Positions 8,707 through 17,263 of a stretch of DNA of 64,000 nt are shown piece by piece; position 1 is the first letter of the stretch; each line of letters begins with the position of its first letter. The stretch is from the NCBI RefSeq assembly GCF_000341105.1, contig NZ_ANBB01000035.1, forward strand, positions 62,001 to 126,000, read 5' to 3'. Source of the stretch: Nocardiopsis potens DSM 45234 (lineage in GTDB: Bacteria; Actinomycetota; Actinomycetes; Streptosporangiales; Streptosporangiaceae). The notes beneath the pieces are model-generated. The model was not told the DNA's origin, did no database searches, and saw nothing but the letters and a program-made list of their open reading frames with translations. Position numbers and translations under genes: made by a program.

Positions 8707-9002
8707 GTCCGGTCCCTTCACGGGTTGATCCACTTGTGCGAGCGGATCGCCAGGTTGTTCACGTTGTTGCGCTGCCCGGCCGGGACCGCCCCGTGGTAGG
8801 GCGTGCGGTAGTTCGCGTCCCGGAAGAACTGGACCACGTCGTAGGCGCCGGGGTGGCCGTTGTTCCAGATGGAGTTGACCCGGAAGCCGTGCGGGCGGCA
8901 CTGGACCGCGCCGCCCTGCCAGTCGGGGTCGTCGCCGGTCCAGGCGCACCGGGTGCCGGTGCCGTTGGGGCCGCTCCAGACGCAGACGTCGCCCTTGGCG
9001 CA
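8389..9002. repeat. 177-bp near-identical core shared by the two I36 genes
   Basis: Bases 8389-8565 and 8826-9002 (offset 437) differ at only two positions (8400/8837 and 8518/8955), while sequence on both sides diverges abruptly. Synonymous sites are also identical, unlike the flanks. Confidence 0.9.
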
Positions 9003-9113
9003 CTGCCCCTGCCAGGGCTGTGCGGAGGCGGGGGCCGCGCCCGCGGTGAGGAGGCCCGCCGCGGTGAGCGCCGCTGCCGAGGCGGCGGCGACCGCCCTGC
9101 CGACCTTGCCCAT
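8718..9113 (-). CDS. Secreted peptidase inhibitor I36-family protein, copy 2
   Basis: Paralogue of the downstream gene, 131 aa from the chosen start, with signal peptide MGKVGRAVAAASAAALTAA ending ASAQ. The mature core is almost identical to copy 1 (CAKGDVCVWSGPNGTGTRC) but the C-terminal third differs (FFRDANYRTPYHGAVPAGQ in place of FYGGPNYTNPLYDPVVITS). Start ATG 9113 is preceded by GGAG at the right distance; an in-frame ATG at 9134 has no SD. First gene of the pair, transcribed away from the envelope locus. The shared core and divergent tails suggest recent recombination between the copies. Confidence 0.82.
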   Translation of the reverse strand: MGKVGRAVAAASAAALTAAGLLTAGAAPASAQPWQGQCAKGDVCVWSGPNGTGTRCAWTGDDPDWQGGAVQCRPHGFRVNSIWNNGHPGAYDVVQFFRDANYRTPYHGAVPAGQRNNVNNLAIRSHKWINP

Positions 9114-9249
9114 GCTCGCTCCATTCCTTGCCATGCGGGGACTGCGAAGGACGCTGGAACGCTAGGCGATCGGGTTATCACCGCCTTATCGATCGGTTAC
9201 CGGGGCGGAGGCCGGTGCCGAACGGGGGGATTGCTAGATTCGCCCCACC

Positions 9250-11079
9250 ATGACCAGGGATGTCCCCCGGAGCGGGGAGAGCCGGACGCGGGCCGCGGTG
9301 CGGTGCGCGGCGCCGTGGCTGGTCGGCCTCGCCGCGGGCGCGCTGGCGCTCGGGCCCGGCCTGGGGCGCGGGTACCTGCTCCGCTACGACATGGTCTTCG
9401 TCCCGGATCCGCCGCTCGGCCCGGTGCAGCTCGGTGCGGGGGACGGGTTCCCGAGGGCGGTGCCCAGCGACGCGGTCGCCGCGCTGCTCTCCCGGCTGCT
9501 GCCCGCCGACATCGTGCAGACGCTGCTCCTGCTGGCGGTCTTCGCGGTCGGCGCGGCCGGCGCCGCCCGGCTGGTCCCGGCCGGATCCGGCCGGGCGCAG
9601 GCGCCCCGGCTCGCCGCCGCCCTGTTCTACGTCTGGAACCCCTTCCTCGCCGAGCGGCTGCTGCTCGGCCAGTGGGCGGTGCTGCTCGGCTACGCCGGTC
9701 TGCCGTGGGTGCTGGCCGCCGCGGTGCGGCTGGGGCGGCGGCGCGGCCCGGCCCGGTTCATCACGGCGCTGCTGCCCGCCGCGGTCGGCGGGTTCTCCTC
9801 GGCGCTGCTCTCCGCCCTGGTGGCGCTGCCCGCGGCGGCCGCCGCGCGGCCGCGCACCGTGCCCCTGGCCGCCGCCGGCATCGCGCTGGTCTCGCTGCCC
9901 TGGCTGGTCCCGGCGCTGGGCAGCGGGGCGAGCACCGACCCGGCCGCGGTCGACCTGTTCGCGGCCCGCGCCGACACCCCGTTCGGTGCGGCCGGCTCGC
10001 TGCTCTCGCTGGGCGGGATCTGGAACGCGCGGGCCGTGCCGGAGCTCTACGGCCACCCCGCACTGGCCGCGCTGCGGCCGGCGCTGTCGCTGGCCGCGCT
10101 GGCCGGGTGGGTCCGGCTGCTGCGCGGCGGGCGGCTGGGCGCGGCCGGGACCGGGCTGACCGCCGCGGCGGCGGCCGGCCTCGGCCTGGCGCTGCTGGGC
10201 ACCACCGAACCCGGCCGGGAGCTGCTGCGCTGGCTGATCGGGGCCTGGCCCGGATTCGGGCCGCTGCGCGACGGGCAGCTCTACGTCGCCCCGCTCGCCC
10301 TGCTCCAGGCGGTCGGCCTGGGCGGGGCGGCGGAGTGGCTGCACGGGCCGGAGGGGGAGGGGCGCGCCGGCCCGGTGGCCGCCGCGCTGCTGGTGCTCGC
10401 CCCGGTGGTGCTGCTCCCGGGGCTGCTCTGGGGGGCGGGCGGAAAGCTGGTGCCGGTGCGCTACCCGGCCGAGTGGGGCGAGGTGCGGCGGATCGTCGAC
10501 GGCGACCCGGACCCGGGGTCGGTGCTGGTCCTGCCGTGGAGCGCCTACCGGGGCCTTGACTGGGCGGGCGGAGGGCGTACCGTCGTCGTACTGGATCCCG
10601 CCGCGAAGCTGTTCGAGCGGCGCACGGTGTGGAACGATGACCTCCGGGTGGCCGAGGACGGCGAGGTGCGGACGGTCCGGGGCGAGGACCCCGCGGCCCG
10701 CGAGGCGGCCCGGCTGGCCGCCGAGGGGCGCGCCGACGCCGAGTCCCTGGGCGCCCTGGGCGTCCGATACGTCCTGGTCGAGCGCGAAGCGCTCCCGGAC
10801 ACCGCCGCCACCACCGGAGACCCCCTCCATGAGAACAAGTTCTTGTCGGATTCCGACCCCCTGGAACAGGTGCATGAAGGCCCCCGGCTGGCCCTGTACC
10901 GGATCCCAGACCTCCATGTAGAAGCGGTCAAGGAGGAGCTTTCGGGGTTGGAAGTTACTGGTTGGTCGGCTACAGTCGGGTCAATCATCTGTTCGTTGGC
11001 TGCATCAGGTTCTAATCTCGTTCCCGTGCGGCCTCCCCGACCCGCGGGGAACCGGTCGCGGAAGGAGACCCCCACATGA
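9250..11079 (+). CDS. Polytopic membrane protein, GT-C-like, Rv0226c-type (arabinan locus)
   Basis: 609-aa integral membrane protein. About ten hydrophobic segments span residues ~20-400, with a first extracytoplasmic loop LLRYDMVFVPDPPLGP. A soluble C-terminal part contains LGVRYVLVERE and LYRIPD, like the periplasmic ends of GT-C glycosyltransferases. Size, topology and neighbours match the uncharacterised M. tuberculosis Rv0226c family; a sugar-transferring role is inferred. No SD precedes the ATG; TAGATT at 9235-9240 could be a -10 for a leaderless or very short-leader message. After LYRIPD the last ~55 codons are lower in GC and contain a promoter-like element, so the true C-terminus may be poorly conserved. 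The stop overlaps the next start (ATGA). Confidence 0.75.
   Translation: MTRDVPRSGESRTRAAVRCAAPWLVGLAAGALALGPGLGRGYLLRYDMVFVPDPPLGPVQLGAGDGFPRAVPSDAVAALLSRLLPADIVQTLLLLAVFAVGAAGAARLVPAGSGRAQAPRLAAALFYVWNPFLAERLLLGQWAVLLGYAGLPWVLAAAVRLGRRRGPARFITALLPAAVGGFSSALLSALVALPAAAAARPRTVPLAAAGIALVSLPWLVPALGSGASTDPAAVDLFAARADTPFGAAGSLLSLGGIWNARAVPELYGHPALAALRPALSLAALAGWVRLLRGGRLGAAGTGLTAAAAAGLGLALLGTTEPGRELLRWLIGAWPGFGPLRDGQLYVAPLALLQAVGLGGAAEWLHGPEGEGRAGPVAAALLVLAPVVLLPGLLWGAGGKLVPVRYPAEWGEVRRIVDGDPDPGSVLVLPWSAYRGLDWAGGGRTVVVLDPAAKLFERRTVWNDDLRVAEDGEVRTVRGEDPAAREAARLAAEGRADAESLGALGVRYVLVEREALPDTAATTGDPLHENKFLSDSDPLEQVHEGPRLALYRIPDLHVEAVKEELSGLEVTGWSATVGSIICSLAASGSNLVPVRPPRPAGNRSRKETPT
10948..10976 (+). 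promoter_or_regulatory. Putative internal sigma-70-type promoter for the DUF2613/GT4 genes
   Basis: TTGGAA (10948-10953), a 17-bp spacer and TACAGT (10971-10976) lie within the last part of the upstream gene in a locally AT-richer patch. They would give a ~90-base leader for the mini-gene at 11076. Seen by eye, not tested against background. Confidence 0.45.
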
Positions 11080-11216
11080 TCAAGGTCCTGGCCGCCTGCG
11101 TGATCGGCGCGGCCCTGGCAGGTGGACTGGCTCTGGTCGGCACCACCGTGGCCACCAACGCCTCGTCGTCGGCCGAGCCCGTCAACGAGTCCCTGTACAA
11201 CTACGGCGACCGCTAG
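11076..11216 (+). CDS. DUF2613-type small membrane/secreted protein (Rv0236A-like)
   Basis: 46-aa protein: one N-terminal hydrophobic helix (IKVLAACVIGAALAGGLALVG), then a short polar tail ending in NESLYNYGDR. The size, the single helix and the tyrosine-containing end (YGDR here, YGNR in the mycobacterial protein as I remember it) match DUF2613. In mycobacteria that protein (Rv0236A) is encoded next to the arabinosyltransferase AftD, as here. Function unknown; it may be an accessory subunit of the GT-C enzyme. The SD AAGGAG lies seven bases before the ATG, which overlaps the preceding stop (ATGA), indicating translational coupling. Easily missed by size-filtered annotation. Confidence 0.75.
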   Translation: MIKVLAACVIGAALAGGLALVGTTVATNASSSAEPVNESLYNYGDR

Positions 11217-11421
11217 CCGCCGACGGCCCCGCCGCGCGCGGGGCCGCCGGCCGGCGCCCACGGCGGTCGGCACCGGCCCCGCCCGCTCCGGCGGAGCGGC
11301 GCGTCGGCCGTGCTCCCTCTTCCCCTTCCGGCCTCTCGCTCCCCCTGCCTCCGGTGATCCACGTGCCGCGGCCGGTGAACGAACGTTCGTTTGGGGAGAG
11401 CCGGACGGAACAGGAGAGCAT

Positions 11422-12774
11422 GTGGCCCCTCACAAGGCGGCTCAGACCACCCCCCAGATCCCGGACGTCTCCTTCGGCCCGCCGGTGACCCTGGAACCGG
11501 AGGCCCCCCGGGCCGCGGCCGCGCCGCCGCAGGCGCGCCCCGCCGAGGACGCGGAGGACGCCGTGCGGGCCATCGGCGCGGCGGACGGCCGCGGCGGCGG
11601 CCCCGGCCCGCGCCTGGACGGCGTCCGGCTGGTCGTGGTCAACTGGCGCTGCCCCTGGCAGTCCACCGCGGGCGGGGCCGAGGAGTACGCCTGGCGGATC
11701 TCCCGGCACCTGGTCGGCCGGGGCGCCGTGGTCACCTTCCTCACCAGCCGGGAACCGGACCAGCCCCGGGTGGAGACCCGGGACGGCATCGTCATCCGCC
11801 GGATGGGCGGCAAGTTCACCGTCTACCCGCTGGTCATGCTCTGGCTGCTGCTCTGGCGCCGCGAGTTCCACGCCGCCCTGGACTGCATGAACGGCATCCC
11901 GTTCTTCTCCCGCCTGGTGCTGCCCCGCCGCACCCGCGTGGTCAGCGTCGTCCACCACGTGCACGACCTGCAGTTCAACGCCTACTTCAGCCGGCCGCTC
12001 GCCTGGTTCGGCCGGTTCGTGGAGAGCACCGTGGCCAGCCGGGTCTACCGGAACTGCACCACCGTCACCGTCTCGGAGTCCTCCCGCCGCGCCATGCGGG
12101 AGAAGCTGGGCTGGCGCGCGCCGATCACCGTCATCCACAACGGCCGCCCGCCGGAGCGGGAGAGCGCCCCGGTCCGCCCGGCCGCCGGCCTGGGCGCCCC
12201 CGCCGTGGTCAGCCTCGGCCGGCTCGTGGTGCAGAAGCGGGTCTCCCGGGTGGTGGACGCCGCCGTCGGGCTGCGCGGCGAGCACCCCGGGCTGCGCGTG
12301 CACATCGTCGGCCGCGGCCCGGAATCCGAGCCGCTCCGCGAGCGGATCGGCCGCGAAGGCCTGCACGACCTGGTCGAGCTGCACGGATTCCTCCCGGAGG
12401 AAGAGAAGCGCGCGGTGCTCGCCGGGGCGCTGCTGCACGTCACCGCCTCGGAGTTCGAGGGGTGGGGGCTGACCGTCATCGAGGCCGCCGCGCTCGGCGT
12501 TCCCACTGTGGCCTACGATGTCGATGGCCTGCGCGACTCGGTCCGCGACGGCGAGACCGGCTGGCTGGTCCGGGACGGCGAGGACCTCACCCGGGTGGTC
12601 GGCAAGGCGCTCGCCGAGCTGAGCGACCCGGTCCGCGCCGAGCAGGTCGGCGCGGCCTGCCGGGCCTGGGCGGCCCGGTTCACCTGGGAGGCGAGCGGAG
12701 CGGCGATGGCCCGGCTGATCGCGGATGAGACCGGCGCGGCCGGCGCCCGCCCGGCGCGCAGGGCAGGGACGTGA
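11422..12774 (+). CDS. GT4-family (GT-B fold) glycosyltransferase
   Basis: Cytoplasmic retaining glycosyltransferase using a nucleotide sugar, 450 aa. A disordered Pro/Ala-rich N-terminus (~60 residues) precedes the GT-B fold. The acceptor half has VVNWRCPWQSTAGGAEEYAW and the donor half has VVSLGRLVVQKRV and the E-x7-E region EFEGWGLTVIEAAALGVP. Start GTG 11422 has GGAG six bases upstream. It lies between the DUF2613 gene and aftD on the same strand, corresponding to Rv0225 of the mycobacterial envelope locus. It probably adds a sugar to a lipid-linked intermediate completed by the membrane enzymes here; donor and acceptor are unknown. Confidence 0.8.
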   Translation: MAPHKAAQTTPQIPDVSFGPPVTLEPEAPRAAAAPPQARPAEDAEDAVRAIGAADGRGGGPGPRLDGVRLVVVNWRCPWQSTAGGAEEYAWRISRHLVGRGAVVTFLTSREPDQPRVETRDGIVIRRMGGKFTVYPLVMLWLLLWRREFHAALDCMNGIPFFSRLVLPRRTRVVSVVHHVHDLQFNAYFSRPLAWFGRFVESTVASRVYRNCTTVTVSESSRRAMREKLGWRAPITVIHNGRPPERESAPVRPAAGLGAPAVVSLGRLVVQKRVSRVVDAAVGLRGEHPGLRVHIVGRGPESEPLRERIGREGLHDLVELHGFLPEEEKRAVLAGALLHVTASEFEGWGLTVIEAAALGVPTVAYDVDGLRDSVRDGETGWLVRDGEDLTRVVGKALAELSDPVRAEQVGAACRAWAARFTWEASGAAMARLIADETGAAGARPARRAGT

Positions 12775-12814
12775 CCTCCCTCCGGGACCGACCCCGGGGA
12801 CCCCTCGGAGACGC

Positions 12815-15800
12815 ATGGTGACCTCTTCCCCGACCACCGACGGAACCGGTGACCGGCGCCCCTCCGGCGCGCCCGGGACCGACGGCGCACTGGTCCGCAG
12901 GCTCAAGCTGTTCGGGGTCTGCCTGCTGCTGATCGGCGCCGCGCTCAGCCTGGACCCGCCGATGATCGTCGGCGACACCAAGATCGACCTGACCATCGAC
13001 CCGCTCGGCTTCCTGGAGCGGGCGCTGTACCTGTGGGACCCGTCCTACTTCGGGCAGCTGCAGAACCAGGCCTACGGCTACTTCTTCCCCAACGGCCCGT
13101 TCCACGCGCTGCTCATCGCGCTGGACATGCCGGAGTGGCTGGTCCAGCGGGTGTGGATGGCGGTGCTGCTGTGCGCCGCCTTCCTCGGCACCGTCAAGCT
13201 GGCCGAGGCGCTGGGCATCGGCACCCTGCACACCCGGATCACCGCGGGCGTCGCCTACGCGCTCGCCCCCCGGGTGCTCACCCTCATCTCCTACAACTCC
13301 GCCGAGCTGCAGCCGATGATGCTGCTGCCGCTCATCGTGCTGCCGCTGGTGCACGGGGCGCGGAAGGGCGCCGACCCGCGCCGCGCGGCGATGCTGTCCG
13401 GCCTGGCCTTCCTCTTCTGCGGCGGCACCAACGCCGCCTCCGAGCTGGCGGTGCTGGTCGTCCCGCTGGTCTACCTGCTGACCCGGAGGAACGGCCCGCG
13501 CAAGTGGCGGCTGCTGCTCTGGTGGTTCACCGCGCTCTTCCTGGCCTCCTTCTGGTGGCTGGTGCCGCTGCTGATCATGGGCCGCTACGTGTGGTCCTTC
13601 ATGCCCTACACCGAGGACGCGGCCACCACCACCGCGATCACCTCGCTGATGAACGCGCTGCGCGGCACCTCCAACTGGATGGGCTACGTGCCCAGCGCCG
13701 GGCAGCCCGCGCTGCCCGCCGGCGCCGAGCTCTCCACCGAGCCGTGGCTGGTGGTGATGACCGCGGTGGTCGCCGGGCTCGGCCTGGCCGGGCTGATCAA
13801 CCGGCGCACCCCGGAGCGGCCGTTCCTGCTCACCTCGGTGCTGCTGGGCACCGCGATCGTGGTGGCCGGCTACACCGGGCAGCTCTCCGGCCCGCTCGGC
13901 CCGACCATGGCCGCGCTGCTGGACGGGCCGCTCGGGCCGTTCCGCAACATCCACAAGTTCGACGCGCTGATCCGGCTGCCCGTGGTGCTCGGCCTGGCCC
14001 AGCTCCCGGTGGTCGTCGGACTGGACGCGCGCGGCCGCCGCGGCGGGCTGCTGCGCGCCCTCGGCCTCTCCCCGGGGTTCGCCCACCGGGCCACCGCCGG
14101 GGTGTGCGCGGTGGCGTTCTTCGCCACCCTCACCCCGCTGGCCACCGTCGGCATCGCCACCCGCGGCGGCTTCGAGCGGATCCCCGGGTACTGGTACGAG
14201 GCGGCCGCCTGGATCGACGCGAACTCCGCCTCCGGCGGGACGACCATGGCGGTCCCCGGATCGGCCCGCGGCGAGTACCAGTGGGGCCGGCCGATGGACG
14301 AGCCGATGCAGCCGCTGCTGGACAGCGCCTGGACCAACCACCAGATCATCCCCTGGGGCTCGGCCGGGGTGTCCCGGCTCAACCAGGAGATCGACCAGCG
14401 CATCTCCTCGGGGCGCGGCTCGGCCGGGCTCACCGAGGCCCTGGCCCGGATGGGCGTCACCCACCTGCTGGTCCGCAACGACCTGCAGCGGGAGGGGAAC
14501 AACGGCGGCTGGCCGGCCCGGGTGCACCAGGCCCTGGCGGACTCGCCCGGCATCGAGCACCGGGCCTCCTTCGGCCCGGTGGTCGGATCGGAGGACCCGC
14601 AGCCCGCCTCGCGCTGGTACGACCAGCCCTACCAGGCGCTCGAGGTCTACCAGGTGCAGGGCGCCGCGCCCCGCGTCGGCACGGTCCCCACCGAGGGGAC
14701 GCTGCGCGTCACCGGCGGCCCCGAGTCGCTGCTGGCCCTGGCCGAGCAGGGCGCCCTGGACGGCGACCGCCCGGTGCTGATCGGCGACGACCCCGGGGCC
14801 GAGGCGGTGGACGGCGCGGACACCATCGCCACCGACACCGCGCGCCGCCGCGAGATCGTCTACTCCGACGTCCGCCGCAACGTCAGCGGCACCCTCACCG
14901 CCGACGAGGAGCTGGAGCGGGACGCCCCCGCCCCGGACATCGCCGACCCCGCCTGGGACGGCTACACCGCGGTCGCGGTGGACGACGGCATCGCCGCGGT
15001 CACCGCCTCCTCCAGCGAGGCCGGGGCCGGCGCCGCGGCGAGCGTGCGCGACCCGGGCCGCACCCCCTACGCGGCCCTGGACGACACCCCCGGCACCTCC
15101 TGGCGGTCCAGCGGCTTCACCGGCGCCGTCGGGCAGTGGCTGGAGATCGAGTTCGAGGAGCCGCGCGAGGTCGGCACCGTCTCCATCGCCTTCGAGCAGA
15201 TCCCCGGCGAGCCGCCGCCCTCGGAGATCAGCCTCTCCACCGACGGGGGCCGCACCACCGCCGCGGTCGCCGACACCGGGGAGCCGCAGGAGTTCGCCGC
15301 CCCCGAGGGCCGGACCGGGAAGCTGCGGATCAAGGTCGAGGACCTGGCCTACGAGCCGGAGTACCGGTTCGGCACCCGGGTCGGCATCACCGGGCTCGCC
15401 GTCGACGGCGTCACGCCCTCGCGCACCCTGGAGGTGCCCGCGCCGGCCGGCGCCGGCTCGCTGCTGTTCACCGGCGCCACCGGCGCGGTCCCCGGGTGCA
15501 TGCCCGGCTCCGAGGCCTGGGTGTGCAACCCCGAGCTGGCGGTGCAGGGCGAGGACGCCCTCGGCATGGACCGCACCGTCGAACTGGACGCCGAGGCCGC
15601 CGCCGGCGGGCACACCGTCTCCGGCCGGGTGGTGGCCACCGACCCGCGCGCGGTGGAGAACGCCGCCAACCGCGCCGGCGGCCACCCGAAGGTCACCTCC
15701 TCCTCGACCTCGGTGCAGCACCCGGCGGCGATGGGCCGCAACGCCTTCGACGGCGACCCCGCCACGGTCTGGTACCCCGACCCCGAGGAGGACGAGCCCT

Positions 15801-17263
15801 CGCTCCGGGTGGACCTGGGCGAGCGGCGCGAGATCGACGGCATGCGGGTGGAGTTCCCCCGGCCCGACGCGGTCACCCGGCCGATCCGGGTCACCGTGGA
15901 CGCCGGCGGGACGGTCCGCGAGGCCTGGGCCGACGGCGACGGCTGGGTGGGCTTCGCCCCGGTCCGCACCGACGAGCTCACCCTCTCCTTCGACCCGCCC
16001 GAAGGGCAGCCGCTGGAGGTCTCCCGGATCGCGCTGCCCGACGTGGAGCCGCTGGAGCCGATCGAGGGCGGCGGCGCCGAGACCGCCTGCGGCCTGGGCC
16101 CGGTGCTGCGGGTCAACGGCGAGCGGGTGGACACCCGGATCTCCGGCGGGACGCTGGAGGACCAGCTCGCCGGCCGCCCGCTCCGCTTCGAGGGCTGCGG
16201 GCCGGTGGAGCTGCGGGAGGGCGCCAACCGGGTCCAGGTCGCACCGGGCCCGCAGTACCAGGTGCTCTCCGCCCTGATCGGCCCGGAGGACGGGCCGGCC
16301 GGAGCCGAGGAGGTCGGCACCGAAGAGGTCGCCGCGGTGAACGGCTGGGGCCCCAGCGAGCGCAGCGTGGACGTCGCGGTCGGCGCGGAGAGCTACCTCG
16401 TCGTCAACGAGAACTTCAACGAGGGCTGGCAGGCCGAGCTCGGCGGCACCGAGCTGGAGCCGGTCCGCCTGGACGGCTGGAAGCAGGCCTGGGTGCTGCC
16501 GGCCGGCAGCAGCGGGACGGTCCTGCTCAGCTACCGGCCGGACGGGCCGTACCACCTGGCCCTGGGCGCCGGCGCCGCACTGGCGCTGCTGCTCGGCGTG
16601 CTCGCGCTGCGCCGGGTGCGGCGGCCGGCCGCGGCCGCCGCACCCGCGGCGGTGGCCGGCCGGATCGGCCGCGCCCCGCTGCTGGCCGTCGCCCCGCTCT
16701 ACGGCACCTGGGTGGCCGGAGCGGCGGGCGCCGCGGTGGCCGCGGCGATGATGCTGGCGGTCTGGTGGCTGGGCCGGGCCCCGTCGTCGGCGCTCAAGCA
16801 CGCCAAACCGGGGCGGCCGGCGCTGGGCGGCGCCGTGCTGCACTGGCTCGCCGGACCGTGGACCGTGCCGGCCTTCCTGGCAGCGGCCGGGCTGAGCACC
16901 GCGCTCGGCACCTACCTGGCGATGTCCATGCCCTTCCACGACATCAGCGGCCTGCTGAGCGAGCCGCTCCGCGGCTGGGTCGCCCAGCTGCTCTGCCTGC
17001 CCGCGCTGATCCGGCTGGTGCTGGCGCTCGGCGAGGCCCCGCGCGGCTCCGCCGCCCCGGCCCCGGACGCGCCCTCCGGGCTCGCGGAGGCCGCCCGGAC
17101 CGGGCCGGCCGGGGCGGAGGAGGCGGCAGAGGACGCCGGGGAACCGGAGGGCGCGCCCGGGTCCGGGGGATCCGGGGCGTCCGCGGGGAACGGCGCTCCG
17201 CGCCGGGCGGGCGCGGGCCGCAGCGACGAGGAGGACGAGGAGAGCGCGGGGGTGAACGCCTGA
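12815..17263 (+). CDS. aftD: AftD-like GT-C alpha-(1->3)-arabinofuranosyltransferase with discoidin-type domains
   Basis: Very large membrane glycosyltransferase, 1482 aa (M. tuberculosis AftD ~1400). The N-terminal half is polytopic with the DUF3367 signature region (YLWDPSYFGQLQNQAYGYFF, GYWYEAAAWIDA). The periplasmic half has two F5/8-type-C carbohydrate-binding domains (nt ~15010-15420 and ~15690-16030) and a YfhO-like segment NENFNEGWQAELGG. Four more hydrophobic segments and an acidic tail follow. AftD transfers arabinofuranose from decaprenyl-phosphoryl-arabinose onto envelope arabinan; the donor pathway is encoded 7 kb downstream. Start ATG 12815 has GGAG five bases upstream; GTG 12818 is possible. 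The stop overlaps the DUF3068 start (ATGA). The acceptor here is unknown, because non-mycolate actinomycetes are not expected to have arabinogalactan. Confidence 0.82.
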   Translation: MVTSSPTTDGTGDRRPSGAPGTDGALVRRLKLFGVCLLLIGAALSLDPPMIVGDTKIDLTIDPLGFLERALYLWDPSYFGQLQNQAYGYFFPNGPFHALLIALDMPEWLVQRVWMAVLLCAAFLGTVKLAEALGIGTLHTRITAGVAYALAPRVLTLISYNSAELQPMMLLPLIVLPLVHGARKGADPRRAAMLSGLAFLFCGGTNAASELAVLVVPLVYLLTRRNGPRKWRLLLWWFTALFLASFWWLVPLLIMGRYVWSFMPYTEDAATTTAITSLMNALRGTSNWMGYVPSAGQPALPAGAELSTEPWLVVMTAVVAGLGLAGLINRRTPERPFLLTSVLLGTAIVVAGYTGQLSGPLGPTMAALLDGPLGPFRNIHKFDALIRLPVVLGLAQLPVVVGLDARGRRGGLLRALGLSPGFAHRATAGVCAVAFFATLTPLATVGIATRGGFERIPGYWYEAAAWIDANSASGGTTMAVPGSARGEYQWGRPMDEPMQPLLDSAWTNHQIIPWGSAGVSRLNQEIDQRISSGRGSAGLTEALARMGVTHLLVRNDLQREGNNGGWPARVHQALADSPGIEHRASFGPVVGSEDPQPASRWYDQPYQALEVYQVQGAAPRVGTVPTEGTLRVTGGPESLLALAEQGALDGDRPVLIGDDPGAEAVDGADTIATDTARRREIVYSDVRRNVSGTLTADEELERDAPAPDIADPAWDGYTAVAVDDGIAAVTASSSEAGAGAAASVRDPGRTPYAALDDTPGTSWRSSGFTGAVGQWLEIEFEEPREVGTVSIAFEQIPGEPPPSEISLSTDGGRTTAAVADTGEPQEFAAPEGRTGKLRIKVEDLAYEPEYRFGTRVGITGLAVDGVTPSRTLEVPAPAGAGSLLFTGATGAVPGCMPGSEAWVCNPELAVQGEDALGMDRTVELDAEAAAGGHTVSGRVVATDPRAVENAANRAGGHPKVTSSSTSVQHPAAMGRNAFDGDPATVWYPDPEEDEPSLRVDLGERREIDGMRVEFPRPDAVTRPIRVTVDAGGTVREAWADGDGWVGFAPVRTDELTLSFDPPEGQPLEVSRIALPDVEPLEPIEGGGAETACGLGPVLRVNGERVDTRISGGTLEDQLAGRPLRFEGCGPVELREGANRVQVAPGPQYQVLSALIGPEDGPAGAEEVGTEEVAAVNGWGPSERSVDVAVGAESYLVVNENFNEGWQAELGGTELEPVRLDGWKQAWVLPAGSSGTVLLSYRPDGPYHLALGAGAALALLLGVLALRRVRRPAAAAAPAAVAGRIGRAPLLAVAPLYGTWVAGAAGAAVAAAMMLAVWWLGRAPSSALKHAKPGRPALGGAVLHWLAGPWTVPAFLAAAGLSTALGTYLAMSMPFHDISGLLSEPLRGWVAQLLCLPALIRLVLALGEAPRGSAAPAPDAPSGLAEAARTGPAGAEEAAEDAGEPEGAPGSGGSGASAGNGAPRRAGAGRSDEEDEESAGVNA

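Noticed and set aside
10834-10847. KstR2-like AACAAGTTCTTGTC considered as a stand-alone regulatory feature
   Set aside because: It lies inside a coding region and one match of this quality is expected by chance; kept only as part of a finding.
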